A DNA stretch of 64,000 nucleotides from an uncultured Lachnospiraceae bacterium (GTDB lineage: Bacteria > Bacillota > Clostridia > Lachnospirales > Lachnospiraceae). The position numbers and the translations under genes are program-made. The notes beneath the pieces were generated by a model. It saw only the letters and a program-made list of their open reading frames with translations, did not search any database and was not told the origin of the DNA. Numbering within the stretch: position 1 is the stretch's first letter; every line of letters starts with the position of its first letter. Where the stretch lies: assembly GCA_946537305.1 (NCBI GenBank), contig CAMNFR010000005.1:1-64000 (forward strand), read 5' to 3'. Below are positions 1 to 10,434 of the stretch, one piece after another.

Positions 1-2284
1 CTTTCTGCTCCTGCTTCGGTGCTCCTTCCGGTTCAGGCTTAGGTGCCGCTTCCGGTTCCACCGGTTCTTCCGCTGTCGCAGGCTCTTCTTCAGAATCCGT
101 CAAAGTCACAGGAATCTGCTCCACTGTCGCCTCTGTTATTACCGGCTCTTCTGCCACTTCACTCTCCTCTACTGCCATTTCTTCATCCTTGCAGATCTTC
201 CGGTTATAGAAATACCAGTAAAGTCGTTCCTGAGAAGACGTCCCTTCTCCGCCTTCTTCGCGGAGATAGCTGCCATCCGGCTGCATGGTGCGGGCTTTTT
301 CTTTGTCCTCCCGGAAGGCATTTAACACCTCGTGGATCTGTTCTCTGGTCTCGGGCGTACGTACCTCAATAAAGGCCTCTACGCGGCGCTCCAGATTGCG
401 GTTCAGAAGATCTCCGGATCCGATAAAGATCCTCTCGTCCTCTCCTTCTCCGAAGGCATACACGCGGGAGTGCTCCAGCCAACGGCCGACCACGCTCTTG
501 ATGGTAATATTTTCCGTTTTGTCCGGGATACCTGGCTTTAAGCAGCAGATCCCTCGGATGAACAGTTCGATCTTCACGCCCGCCCGGGAACATTCGATCA
601 GTTCATTCATGATATCCCGGTTGTTCAGGGAATTCACCTTAATGCATACACGGCCGGCTGCGCCTTTTCCGCGCTCCCTTTGCAGCATCTCGATAACGCG
701 GCTCTTAAAGCTCAGAGGCGCAATCCACAGCGTTTTTGCTTCCGGCGGGAACTCACCGGCTTCCAGGGCTCGGAAGGCTGCCTCTGCATCCGCCGCGGCC
801 CCCTCATCGGACGTGATCAGGGACAGATCGGTATACTGCTCACTGGTGACCTCGTTGTAATTGCCGGTCCCCACCTGGGTGATATGTTTTAAATTTCCCT
901 CTGACTGCCGTGTGATCAGGCAGAGCTTGCTGTGTACCTTCTGACCCGGCAGACCGTAGATAATACGGCATCCTGCGTCCTCCAGCATCTCGGAGTAATC
1001 GATATTGCTCTGCTCATCAAAGCGGGCACGAAGTTCCAGCAGGCACAGCACGTCCTTGCCTCGGTCGGCGGCATAGGCCAGTGCCGCTGCTACTTTACTG
1101 CTGTTGGAAAGTCGGTAGAGCGTTATCTTGATGGAGATTACCTCCGGGTCATCCGCCGCCTCGTACAGCAGATCCACAAACGGGTTCATGCTCTGGAAGG
1201 GGAAGGACAGCAGCAGGTCATGCTTATCAATATAATCAATATATTCGCCCTTCTTCAGGCCGATATTTTTGGCCGGCTTCCGCTCCTCGTACTTATAATC
1301 TGCACCGCCGCGGATACTGCTCCGGAAGGACAGATCAAAGGGGACCGTCGTCGTAAACACACGATGCTCCGGTACGCCGATCTTTTTCACAAGGATGGCC
1401 TTTGACGCCTGGGATAGCTTTCCGAAGATCTGCAGTCTTACAGGCATTTCTCTCTTGCGCTTGCGGAGCATATTGGACATCTTGTCCCTGAAATCATCGT
1501 TGTCCTTGCGGTCCTCAATGAATACATCCGCATTTCTTGTCACACGGATGACCGCCGATTCACGGATCTCTTCTTTTTTCAGAAGAATCGGCAGGAAGCG
1601 CCGCACCAACTGCGCCGTAAGAACAATCTTCTGTCTTCCGTCCAGTTCAAAGGCCGTGTACGCGGGAAGTCGGTTCAGCGGCACTACGGCCAGACGCACT
1701 GCCGGTTCACGCCCCACAAAGGCAACTACATAGGATTCGCCGCCCCACATAAACGGCAGCGGCTGGTTCAGGTCCATGATCCTGGGGGCCAGAAGATGAC
1801 GGAATTCCCCAAAGTGCTTTTTGCACATCAGTTCATCTACCTTAGAGATCTTCTTGAAATCCAGGATATCGATGCCGTCTGCCTTCATTTCTTCCTTCAG
1901 TGTCTTCCACACACTTTCTGCTAAAGCCTGCTGCTTGCGCACGGCCGCCAGAATGTGTGCCACCTGCTCTGCGGGCGTCCAGCCGGATACAGGATCCTTA
2001 TGATTCGGCAGCAGCTTTTCCCGATGCGTCAGAATACCGACGCGCACCCGGAAGAACTCCTCCATATTAGACTGATAGATCATCAGGAATTTCAGGCGTT
2101 CCAGAAGAGGCACCGTGTGGTCTGCCGCTTCCTGCAGGACGCGCAGATTAAATTCCAGCCAACTAAGTTCCCGGTTGACGAACCAGTCATTGGCCGGTGC
2201 GGGAAGTACAACGGCCTTCTTGACCTTCGGTCCCTCATTTTTCTTTGTATCTTTTTTCTTGATGTTTTTCGTTTGGTCTGCCAT
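1..2284 (-). CDS. ppk1: Polyphosphate kinase 1, 3' end runs off the window
   Basis: Minus-strand frame from ATG at 2284 (MADQTKNIKKKDTKK...NDWFVNRELSWLEFNLRVL...) open to window edge; PPK1 motifs incl. KVHSKL, IGSGDLLNRNLERR; C-terminal acidic E/P/A-rich tail at 1-180. Confidence 0.93.
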   Translation of the reverse strand, partial: MADQTKNIKKKDTKKNEGPKVKKAVVLPAPANDWFVNRELSWLEFNLRVLQEAADHTVPLLERLKFLMIYQSNMEEFFRVRVGILTHREKLLPNHKDPVSGWTPAEQVAHILAAVRKQQALAESVWKTLKEEMKADGIDILDFKKISKVDELMCKKHFGEFRHLLAPRIMDLNQPLPFMWGGESYVVAFVGREPAVRLAVVPLNRLPAYTAFELDGRQKIVLTAQLVRRFLPILLKKEEIRESAVIRVTRNADVFIEDRKDNDDFRDKMSNMLRKRKREMPVRLQIFGKLSQASKAILVKKIGVPEHRVFTTTVPFDLSFRSSIRGGADYKYEERKPAKNIGLKKGEYIDYIDKHDLLLSFPFQSMNPFVDLLYEAADDPEVISIKITLYRLSNSSKVAAALAYAADRGKDVLCLLELRARFDEQSNIDYSEMLEDAGCRIIYGLPGQKVHSKLCLITRQSEGNLKHITQVGTGNYNEVTSEQYTDLSLITSDEGAAADAEAAFRALEAGEFPPEAKTLWIAPLSFKSRVIEMLQRERGKGAAGRVCIKVNSLNNRDIMNELIECSRAGVKIELFIRGICCLKPGIPDKTENITIKSVVGRWLEHSRVYAFGEGEDERIFIGSGDLLNRNLERRVEAFIEVRTPETREQIHEVLNAFREDKEKARTMQPDGSYLREEGGEGTSSQERLYWYFYNRKICKDEEMAVEESEVAEEPVITEATVEQIPVTLTDSEEEPATAEEPVEPEAAPKPEPEGAPKQEQK

Positions 2285-2300
2285 AGCAGCAACATTCTCC

Positions 2301-3794
2301 TTAGTCGTTCAGTATCTTTTCCATATGATGATCGATGGCCTCCTCCAGGGCCTCGATGATGATCTCCAGGGTGCGGATGCGGGCGTATTTTTTATCATTG
2401 GATTCAATGATAAACCAGGGTGCATTCTTTGTGCTGGTCTTTTCCAGCATTTCATCGATGGCTTCCTCGTACTGAGGCCATTTTTCGCGGTTGCGCCAGT
2501 CCTCATCCGTGATCTTCCACTGTTTTTCCGGTGTGTTCTGCCGGTCGGTAAAGCGGGCCAGCTGGGTATCTGAATCAATATGGATCCAGAATTTTAATAC
2601 TACAGCGCCCCAGTCGGTCAGCTGCCGTTCAAATTCGTTGATCTCGTTATAGGCGCGCTTCCAGTCCTTTTCGGTGCAGAACCCTTCCAGCCGCTCCACC
2701 ATGACACGCCCGTACCAGGTGCGGTCGAAAATGCATACATGGCCGCTCTTCGGAAGTCTTGTCCAGAACCGCCACAGGTACTGACGGTTCAGTTCATGCG
2801 GCTCAGGCGAAGCAATGGGCATCACATCAAAGCCGCGGGGATCCAGCGGATAGGTGACGCGGCGGATGTTGCCGCCCTTACCGGCAGCGTCCCAGCCTTC
2901 ATAGCAGAGCACGACCGGAATCTTCCGGCGGTAGATAATATTGTGCAGCTCTGCCAGACGCTTCTGCAGCTTCTTCAGTTTTTCCTTGTACTCCTCTTCC
3001 TCCAGCGCGGGGCTCAGATCTACCTCCGAAAGCTTCGGCATGGGGATCAGCGGGAAGTCCTCCTCGAACGGGTCGCCGTTATATTTCCCTTTTTCAAGGG
3101 CCTTTTCGATCTTACCGGTCAGAAGAGCCAGGGAGTCACGCACGGCTTTGCGGCGCTTGCTTCCGTCGATCTTATGCCATTTCACGGTGTCCCCGGTGGC
3201 ATCCATAAAGTTCTCATAGGCCTCCCGGAACCGTTTGTATTCCCGGTGCTGCCAGCGGTCTTCCTCTGTGACACGCCACTCTGTATTGGCCTTATCCTGC
3301 AGATTGGCCAGTCTCTCGAATTGCTCCTCCTTTGAAATATCCAAAAAGATCTTCAGAATAATATAACCGGCGTCCCGCAGCTGCCGCTCAAATTCATTCA
3401 CGGAGCGCACACGTGTTTTATATTCTTTCTTGGTGATCTCATGGCGCACATACTTGCGCACGACATCCTCCATCCAGCCAGAATCATAGAACATGATCTT
3501 CCCGTTTTCCGGAATCTTTTCTGCATAGGGATACAGGAACGGGTACCGGCATTCATTCTCCCGCTGAATGACCGGGGAAGTCACATTATAAAAACGGGGA
3601 TCGATCTCACTGATCAGCTCATTGATCAGACTTCCCTTGCCGGCAGCGGCCCAGCCCTCTATCAGCACGATTACTGGAAGTTTTGCCTCCCGCAGGAGCT
3701 GCTGCTGACCCTTCAGCTTTTCCAGAAGGGCTTTAACCTCCTGTTTCATTTGTTCTTTTTTGCTGATTTTTTCCTCTTTGATTTCCTCTGACAT
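2301..3794 (-). CDS. Tandem-domain PPK2 family protein, polyphosphate:AMP phosphotransferase-like
   Basis: 497 aa with two P-loop PPK2 domains (IEGWAAAGKG and YEGWDAAGKGG; FDRTWYGRVMVERLEGF). Confidence 0.9.
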   Translation of the reverse strand: MSEEIKEEKISKKEQMKQEVKALLEKLKGQQQLLREAKLPVIVLIEGWAAAGKGSLINELISEIDPRFYNVTSPVIQRENECRYPFLYPYAEKIPENGKIMFYDSGWMEDVVRKYVRHEITKKEYKTRVRSVNEFERQLRDAGYIILKIFLDISKEEQFERLANLQDKANTEWRVTEEDRWQHREYKRFREAYENFMDATGDTVKWHKIDGSKRRKAVRDSLALLTGKIEKALEKGKYNGDPFEEDFPLIPMPKLSEVDLSPALEEEEYKEKLKKLQKRLAELHNIIYRRKIPVVLCYEGWDAAGKGGNIRRVTYPLDPRGFDVMPIASPEPHELNRQYLWRFWTRLPKSGHVCIFDRTWYGRVMVERLEGFCTEKDWKRAYNEINEFERQLTDWGAVVLKFWIHIDSDTQLARFTDRQNTPEKQWKITDEDWRNREKWPQYEEAIDEMLEKTSTKNAPWFIIESNDKKYARIRTLEIIIEALEEAIDHHMEKILND

Positions 3795-3877
3795 GGCTTC
3801 CTCCTGTTCATAATAATTCTGAGTAACTATTTACCGATTTTTGAAATACGAAAGGGCAATTTTGTCATATATAGTTT

Positions 3878-3906
3878 ATTATACGAAATCAAAACAGATA
3901 ATACAA
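3878..3906 (-). promoter_or_regulatory. Sigma70-type promoter for ppk2-ppk1
   Basis: Minus strand TTGTAT-17 nt-TATAAT upstream of 3794. Confidence 0.6.
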
Positions 3907-3929
3907 GAAAAAATAGCAAAAATATACGA

Positions 3930-3970
3930 TAAAGGCTGCTGTGCCGGAATCTTTTCCGGCACAGCAGCCA
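3930..3970 (-). terminator. Rho-independent terminator-like hairpin downstream of the TPM gene
   Basis: GGCTGCTGTGCCGG...CCGGCACAGCAGCC perfect 14-bp stem followed on minus strand by TTTATCG (weak T tract). Confidence 0.65.
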
Positions 3971-4013
3971 CATCAGTAATGTAAGCATATTCTGTTGATC
4001 CAAGTCCCCGGTA

Positions 4014-4859
4014 TCAGAATTTACCGGAGTGTCCGGAGAAACCACCGGAATCTACAGAGGTCCCGCCTCCGCCGCCTCCGGATCCTTTATTTCTCTGGAT
4101 ATGGCGGTGCGTGATCGTGCGGTTCTGGAAAACATCTCTTCTGCGATCCACCGTCAGACTGCCCCGGATCGCGTACACGTTCGCATTTCCGGCTTCCGTA
4201 GCCGTCTTCATGCTGCGGTAGGAGCCGCCGACCACAGAACCACCCGCGATCAGGCCGATGATCATGGCGATCACACGCTCCATAAAATGCCTTGCAGACT
4301 TAGCATCCGGGTCCGTATCTACATCAAAAGGCTCACCGTCACGCGCCATCTGCAGGTACTTTTCACTCTGCGTCAGATAGTCGGAAAAGCCGCCGTACCA
4401 GTCGTTATTGCGGAAGTTATCCAGATAGACCTCATCCAGCTTTTCTTTTCCGTAATCCGTAAAGGCCATATTGCCGAAATCACCATGTGCAATAATCGCA
4501 AAATCCCGGTCGTTCATGGAGAGCATCAGCATCTCGCCATCTCTTCCATCCCCGTAGCCGAAATCCATATCCTGCCAGATGGATTTTGCCGCATCATAGG
4601 GACTGGCGGCATTATAATCCTGATAATCATTGACTGTAACAATATAGCAGGCACACTGATAATCCGCCGCCACCTGTGCGGCCTTTTCCTGCAGCGCATT
4701 CTGTTCTTCTTCAGTCATGATTCCGGCCGTATCCCACACATAGACTCCGGAATAATCTGTATTTTCACCGGTTGCCAGCACAGCTGCAGGGGCTGTCAGC
4801 AGAAAGAGGACCGAAAGGATCATTGCAAAGCAAAGGAAAGCTTTTTTCATTTCTTTCAT
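4014..4859 (-). CDS. TPM domain (DUF477-type) membrane protein, Gly/Ser-rich C terminus
   Basis: Signal-like N terminus, YVWDTAGIMTEEEQNALQEKAAQ motif, GGGGGGTSVDSGGFSGHSGKF tail; SD GGAGGT upstream of ATG 4859. Confidence 0.8.
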   Translation of the reverse strand: MKEMKKAFLCFAMILSVLFLLTAPAAVLATGENTDYSGVYVWDTAGIMTEEEQNALQEKAAQVAADYQCACYIVTVNDYQDYNAASPYDAAKSIWQDMDFGYGDGRDGEMLMLSMNDRDFAIIAHGDFGNMAFTDYGKEKLDEVYLDNFRNNDWYGGFSDYLTQSEKYLQMARDGEPFDVDTDPDAKSARHFMERVIAMIIGLIAGGSVVGGSYRSMKTATEAGNANVYAIRGSLTVDRRRDVFQNRTITHRHIQRNKGSGGGGGGTSVDSGGFSGHSGKF

Positions 4860-4871
4860 ACCGATCACCTC

Positions 4872-6089
4872 CTAAAACAGCAGGTTCAGCAGCAGCGAAA
4901 GCACTACGGTAATGCCTCCTGCCAGGCCGAAGAACCAGGCCGCCATCTTCCCCTTGGAAACGGGCAGATCTCCCACGATCTTTCCGGTCTGTCCGTTCAT
5001 GGCGAACAGGAAATCTTTTCCGTCCCAATGTGTGTTCAGGATCCATACCGGCAGCAGCGCATAGCTGACCTTGCCTCGATGAATCTGCACATTCTCCCGG
5101 ATAACATTACACGAACCATAACCGGTAACAGTCTGTTCGATCTGTTGCACAAAGGTGCTGCGCACACGTTTTTCGATCCGCGGAATATTTTCCTTGGCTG
5201 AAACATCATATTTGTCCGCCAGATATCCCGGAAGATACGCGGTGGAGAACTCCTTCAGATCTTCGTAGTGAAACGGCTCTATGGCATCCATGTGACCGTC
5301 AGGCATCTTTTTGGCACCGTCCGCCGGCACGCGCGAAAAGGCCATGCGTCCGCCGCGTTCCACCTGGAAATGTTCTGTTTCCGTTGTCTCCGTATCCCCG
5401 CGGGTATAGGTATGCGTTCTGGTCGCGTGGAAATGCACCGAGCCCGCCGCCTCTCCGTCGAACAGCCAGAAAGGCACGTAGATCCCCTTGATCTCACGGA
5501 TATGGCTCTCTCTGGTAAACGCAGAGGGAAGCAGTCTCTTGCCTTTATAGAGCGTTCTGAGCGCATTCTCCGCCGCCGCCTGATCCAACTTGAAAGGAAT
5601 GATGTAATCCGGCTTCAGCGTTCCAGCGAACTGCCCCGGAATAATGGAAGGATTGTTGCAGTACGGGCACTGTGTGGCAGCCGTGGTCTCCTCGCAGATA
5701 AGCTCCGCGCCGCAGGAAGGGCAGTGATAAGCCTTCATACCGGCCGCTTCTGCGCCCCAGTCACTGGTAATACCATCTGCATCCCAGGGATTTTCCTGTT
5801 CCGCCTCATGTTCCTCCGCGACCGATTCACCGGCAGCAGTATCCGAAGCCGTCATTTCCGCGGCAGCGGTCCCTGACTGTGCGGAAGCTGCAGACTCCTG
5901 TGCCGCCGCTTCCTCTTCCTGGACCATGGCCTGCGCCGCCTGTTCATCCTTCTCCCGATAATACTCTTCTACCTCAGCCACCGTATAGGTGCTGCCGCAG
6001 TAATCGCAGACCAGCTTTCCGCTGGCAGAATCAAAATGCAGCGGGCCGGTACAGGCCGGGCACTGATAGTTTGTTATCTGAGATGGCAT
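4872..6089 (-). CDS. TFIIB-type zinc ribbon-containing membrane protein
   Basis: CPAC..CDYC and CPSC..CPYC zinc ribbons, C-terminal TM segment. Confidence 0.75.
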   Translation of the reverse strand: MPSQITNYQCPACTGPLHFDSASGKLVCDYCGSTYTVAEVEEYYREKDEQAAQAMVQEEEAAAQESAASAQSGTAAAEMTASDTAAGESVAEEHEAEQENPWDADGITSDWGAEAAGMKAYHCPSCGAELICEETTAATQCPYCNNPSIIPGQFAGTLKPDYIIPFKLDQAAAENALRTLYKGKRLLPSAFTRESHIREIKGIYVPFWLFDGEAAGSVHFHATRTHTYTRGDTETTETEHFQVERGGRMAFSRVPADGAKKMPDGHMDAIEPFHYEDLKEFSTAYLPGYLADKYDVSAKENIPRIEKRVRSTFVQQIEQTVTGYGSCNVIRENVQIHRGKVSYALLPVWILNTHWDGKDFLFAMNGQTGKIVGDLPVSKGKMAAWFFGLAGGITVVLSLLLNLLF

Positions 6090-6131
6090 AATAAATCCCT
6101 CCCTTTCCCGCAGCAGCCTGACTGTTCCGGG

Positions 6132-7478
6132 TTAAGACTGAACCACCGATTTATGTTCCCATACGCCGCTCTTATAGCGCGCCAGGTTAATGATACAAGT
6201 TACGCTCCATGCCAGCGGAAGGCTCCACCAGATCGAGCGGTAGCTGATCCAGGTGAGCGCCATCAGATAGGCACTGATCACACGGATAGCCAGATTGATA
6301 AAACTGCTGACGGCCGTGATCTTAACATCTCCGGCGCCCTGCAGAAGTCCTGCCGCTATGGTATAGGCAGAATTCGGCAGCATAAAGATCACAAGAAGAT
6401 CCAGATGCGCGGCACCTCTGGCCAGCCCTTCTTCGCTGATGTGGAATATGGACAGCAGCTGTGTATCGAATGCGATCATAAATGCCGCAATGACCGCGCT
6501 GATGCCGACGGCCACCAGAACGGTATGCCGGAATCCCCGCCGTACACGGTCCGGACGGCCCGCGCCGATGTTCTGCCCGGTAAAGCTGGCCATGGCAGAG
6601 CTGAAAGCGCTTGGAATGATATGGATGAAGGATTCCACCTTCTGTTCCGCTGCAAACCCTTCTATACTGGCCGCCCCGAAGGAATTGACCAAACGCTGCA
6701 GAATAATAAATCCAACGCTGAGCACCGAAGTCTGCAGCATGATCGGGAGCGAGATCCGTCCGATCAGCAGCGCCTTTTCCCGCCGCCACATACGGTTCTC
6801 TTTTCGAAGAAGGTTGTACTCCGGGTAGTGCTTGTTCAGATATCGCATGCATGCAGCTGCGGACCCCGCCTGGGCGATCACTGTGGCCAGGACAGCGCCC
6901 ACGACCTCCAGATGGAATACGACCACAAAAAGCAGATCCAGTACTACATTGATGATGGCAGCCACCAGCAGGAAAAGCATGGCACCGCGGGAATCCCCAT
7001 GAGCACGAAGGATTCCGTAGCAAACATTATAGACAAATTGAAACAGCAGGCCGACCGCATAAATGCAGAAGTACTGCAGACTGTATACCAACATGTTGTC
7101 AGGCGTTCGCAGCAGACCGGAAATCAAAGGCCTGGCTCCGACCAGACAGATCAGGATAACGACCGCGCTCACGGCCAGCCCCAGGAGCTGAGCTGTCATG
7201 GCGGTCTCTTTCACATCCTGATCCCTTCCGGCTCCGTAGAACTGGGAGGTCACGATATTCACTCCGTTCCCCAGGGAGGTGCAAAGAAAATTCACCAGCA
7301 TAATGGAGGAGGCCAGCAGACCAATGGCACCGAAGGCGGTCTCGCCGACAAAGGTCCCCACGATCACACTGTCCACGAAGGAATATAACGCCTGCAGCAG
7401 GCTGGCACCCATCAGAGGCAGGGAAAACCTCAGGATCACAGGCCATTCCCTGCCTTCTGTCATGTTATTATGCTTCAT
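6132..7478 (-). CDS. MATE family efflux transporter
   Basis: 448 aa, ~12 hydrophobic segments, LPLMGASLLQALYSFVDSVIVG N terminus. Confidence 0.9.
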   Translation of the reverse strand: MKHNNMTEGREWPVILRFSLPLMGASLLQALYSFVDSVIVGTFVGETAFGAIGLLASSIMLVNFLCTSLGNGVNIVTSQFYGAGRDQDVKETAMTAQLLGLAVSAVVILICLVGARPLISGLLRTPDNMLVYSLQYFCIYAVGLLFQFVYNVCYGILRAHGDSRGAMLFLLVAAIINVVLDLLFVVVFHLEVVGAVLATVIAQAGSAAACMRYLNKHYPEYNLLRKENRMWRREKALLIGRISLPIMLQTSVLSVGFIILQRLVNSFGAASIEGFAAEQKVESFIHIIPSAFSSAMASFTGQNIGAGRPDRVRRGFRHTVLVAVGISAVIAAFMIAFDTQLLSIFHISEEGLARGAAHLDLLVIFMLPNSAYTIAAGLLQGAGDVKITAVSSFINLAIRVISAYLMALTWISYRSIWWSLPLAWSVTCIINLARYKSGVWEHKSVVQS

Positions 7479-8742
7479 CTATGGCCTTTCCGATATCGGA
7501 GCGGCAGAACATGCCCTCCCAGGAGATTTCCTTCGCAGCCTTATAGGCATTCGCCCGGGCTTCCTTCAGGGTATCTCCCAGCGCCGTCACGCCCAGTACG
7601 CGGCCGCCGTTGGTAAGAAACTTTCCTTCCGGCGACAACTTTGTACCAGCATGGAAGACAAAGTAACCGTCTTTTCCTTCCAGCTTCTCCAGGCCGTGGA
7701 TCTCAAAACCCTTCTGATAGGACACGGGATAGCCGCCGGAAGCCAGCACCACACACACGCAGGCGTTATCTGCAAATGTCAGTTCGATCTGATCCAGCGT
7801 ACCGTCCACACAGGCCTCCATGACCTCTACAATATCATTCTCCATGCGAGGAAGCACGACCTGTGCTTCCGGATCGCCGAAGCGGGCATTATATTCCAGC
7901 ACGCGAGGGCCTTTTTCCGTCAGGATCAGCCCGAAGAAGATGATGCCTTTGAATTCTCTGCCTTCCGCGCGCATGGCGTCCACCGACGCCTGGAAAACAT
8001 ATTTCCGGCAGAACTCCTCCACCTCCGCCGTGTAGAAGGGGCTGGGGGAGAAGGTGCCCATACCGCCGGTATTCAGTCCCTGATCTCCATCGAGAGCACG
8101 CTTGTGGTCCTGTGCGGAGGTCATGGTGCGGATGGTCTTTCCATCCACAAAGGAAAGAACGGAGACCTCCCGACCGGTCAGGAATTCCTCCACGACCATG
8201 CGGTTGCCGGCTGAGCCGAACTTCTTGTCCATCATGATCTCCCGGACGCCGTCCATGGCCTCTTCTTTTGTCTGGCAAATCAGTACGCCTTTGCCAAGCG
8301 CCAGACCGTCCGCCTTCAGAACGATGGGATAATCGGAATGCTCCAGATATTCCATGGCGGCCTGCGGATCATCGAAGGTCTCATAGGCTGCCGTGGGAAT
8401 ATTATATTTCTTCATCAGATCTTTAGAGAACGCCTTGGACCCCTCCAGAATGGCTGCATTCTTCCTGGGTCCGAACACACGCAGGCCGGCCGCCTCAAAA
8501 ACGTCCACAATACCGCCGACCAGCGGATCATCCATACCGATGACCGTCAGATCGATCTCTTTTTCCTTCGCAAAGGCAGCCAGCGCATCAAATTCCATGG
8601 CGCCGATCGGCACGCATTCCGCGATCTGCCCGATTCCGGCATTTCCCGGTGCGCAGTAAATTTTATCCACCTTCGGGCTCTGTGCGATCTTCCACGCCAG
8701 AGCATGCTCTCTTCCGCCGCTTCCTACGATTAAAATCTTCAT
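7468..8742 (-). CDS. purD: Phosphoribosylamine-glycine ligase
   Basis: MKILIVGSGGREHALAWKIAQSPKV..., ATP-grasp; within pur cluster. Confidence 0.97.
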   Translation of the reverse strand: MKILIVGSGGREHALAWKIAQSPKVDKIYCAPGNAGIGQIAECVPIGAMEFDALAAFAKEKEIDLTVIGMDDPLVGGIVDVFEAAGLRVFGPRKNAAILEGSKAFSKDLMKKYNIPTAAYETFDDPQAAMEYLEHSDYPIVLKADGLALGKGVLICQTKEEAMDGVREIMMDKKFGSAGNRMVVEEFLTGREVSVLSFVDGKTIRTMTSAQDHKRALDGDQGLNTGGMGTFSPSPFYTAEVEEFCRKYVFQASVDAMRAEGREFKGIIFFGLILTEKGPRVLEYNARFGDPEAQVVLPRMENDIVEVMEACVDGTLDQIELTFADNACVCVVLASGGYPVSYQKGFEIHGLEKLEGKDGYFVFHAGTKLSPEGKFLTNGGRVLGVTALGDTLKEARANAYKAAKEISWEGMFCRSDIGKAIDEA

Positions 8743-8757
8743 ATTGTTCTCCCCTCT

Positions 8758-9360
8758 TCAGGCTTTCCCGTTGTGACTGTCTGCGATCATCTGGATCGCC
8801 TGTGGCAGCAGCTTCCACTCTGCCTCTTCCATGATGCGCCGCTGTAATGTCTGCGGCGTATCACCTTCTTTCACCTCCACAGCCTTCTGCAGCAGAATGG
8901 GGCCTGTATCTGTACCGGCGTCCACATAGTGCACCGTAGCACCGGAGACCTTCACGCCCCGTGCCAGCGCTGCCTCATGCACGCGCAGACCGTAGTAGCC
9001 GACGCCGCAGAAGGAAGGGATCAGCGATGGATGGATATTGATGATCTGCTTCGGATATCTGGCCACCATCTCCGGTGGGATCTTGACAAGATAACCCGCC
9101 AGAACGATCAGATCCAGCCGATACTCTTCCAGTTTTTCCATCAGTGCCCGGTGGAAATCCACCCGTGCCGGATAATCGCCCGGAGAAACGCAGACGGCCG
9201 GAATATTATGCTGTCTGGCACGTTCCAGGGCGTAAGCCCCCGCATTATTGCTGATGACGACCTCCAACGAAACTCCCGTCAGTCTTCCGTCTTCTACCTG
9301 ATCTATGATCGCCTGTAAATTTGTGCCTCCTCCGGAGACCAGTACGCCCACTCGCAGCAT
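8758..9360 (-). CDS. purN: Phosphoribosylglycinamide formyltransferase
   Basis: VLVSGGGTNLQAIID...INIHPSLIPSFCG...GATVHYVDAGTDTGPI. Confidence 0.97.
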   Translation of the reverse strand: MLRVGVLVSGGGTNLQAIIDQVEDGRLTGVSLEVVISNNAGAYALERARQHNIPAVCVSPGDYPARVDFHRALMEKLEEYRLDLIVLAGYLVKIPPEMVARYPKQIINIHPSLIPSFCGVGYYGLRVHEAALARGVKVSGATVHYVDAGTDTGPILLQKAVEVKEGDTPQTLQRRIMEEAEWKLLPQAIQMIADSHNGKA

Positions 9361-9371
9361 AGGAACCTCCT

Positions 9372-10403
9372 TTAAACGATATCAACGCCCTTTTCGCCTG
9401 CCAGGATCTCTCCGACCACATAAGCCTTTTCACCGGCAGACTCAATGGCTGCACACACAGCTTCCGCCTGATCGGCTTCCACGGCCAGCACCATGCCGAG
9501 GCCCATGTTGAATGTATTATACATCATCTGCTCTTCGATCCCGCCGCTGCTCTGCAGCATTTCAAAAATCGGCGGAATAGGATATCCGCTCTTGCGGACG
9601 CTGGCACGAACGCCATCCGGCAGCATACGCGGGATGTTTTCGTAAAAGCCACCGCCGGTAATATGGCTGCAGCCCTTGATGGTGATGCCAGCCTCACGGA
9701 CCGCCTTCAGGGCCTTAACATAGATCTTGGTGGGGGTCAAAAGAGCTTCTCCCAGCGTCTCGCCCAGAGAATCAAAATACGTGTTCAGTGTCTCCTCATT
9801 CATGCGGAATACACGCCGCACCAGTGAATATCCATTGGAATGGATACCGGAAGAAGCGATGCCGACCAGAACATCTCCGGGCACGATGTTTTCCCCGGTG
9901 ATCATCTCTTTGCGGTCTGCCAGACCCACGGTAAACCCGGCCAGATCATATTCATCCTCGGGCATCAGACCGGGATGCTCTGCGGTCTCGCCGCCGATGA
10001 GGGCCGCCCCTGCCTGACGGCAGCCTTCCGCCACGCCGGATACGATCTGGGCGATCTTTTCCGGTTCATTCTTGCCGCAGGCAATGTAATCCAGAAAGAA
10101 CAGCGGTTCCCCGCCGGCACAGGCCACATCGTTCACGCACATGGCCACGCAGTCAATACCGATAGTGTCATGCTTATCCATCAGGAAGGCGATCTTTGTT
10201 TTGGTCCCTACGCCGTCGGTGCCGGAAAGAAGGACCGGATCATCCATTTCTTTGATTGCCTTCATATCAAAAGCACCGGAAAATCCACCGATACCGCCCA
10301 GGACCTCCGGGCGGAAGGTGGCCGCTACATGTTTCTTCATCAATTCCACGGAGCGGTATCCAGCTTCGATATCCACACCGGCTTCTTTATAATTCATAGC
10401 CAT
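9372..10403 (-). CDS. purM: Phosphoribosylformylglycinamidine cyclo-ligase
   Basis: [26 protein letters not shown]; start moved from 10520 to 10403 from homology to PurM N termini. Confidence 0.96.
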   Translation of the reverse strand: MAMNYKEAGVDIEAGYRSVELMKKHVAATFRPEVLGGIGGFSGAFDMKAIKEMDDPVLLSGTDGVGTKTKIAFLMDKHDTIGIDCVAMCVNDVACAGGEPLFFLDYIACGKNEPEKIAQIVSGVAEGCRQAGAALIGGETAEHPGLMPEDEYDLAGFTVGLADRKEMITGENIVPGDVLVGIASSGIHSNGYSLVRRVFRMNEETLNTYFDSLGETLGEALLTPTKIYVKALKAVREAGITIKGCSHITGGGFYENIPRMLPDGVRASVRKSGYPIPPIFEMLQSSGGIEEQMMYNTFNMGLGMVLAVEADQAEAVCAAIESAGEKAYVVGEILAGEKGVDIV

Positions 10404-10434
10404 CTGCGTTCTTCTCCTTTTTTGTAAGCGTTCA

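Noticed and set aside
4029-7388. Long plus-strand ORFs (4029..5201, 6036..7388)
   Set aside because: Antisense shadows of the TPM, Zn-ribbon and MATE genes; no start context or domains.
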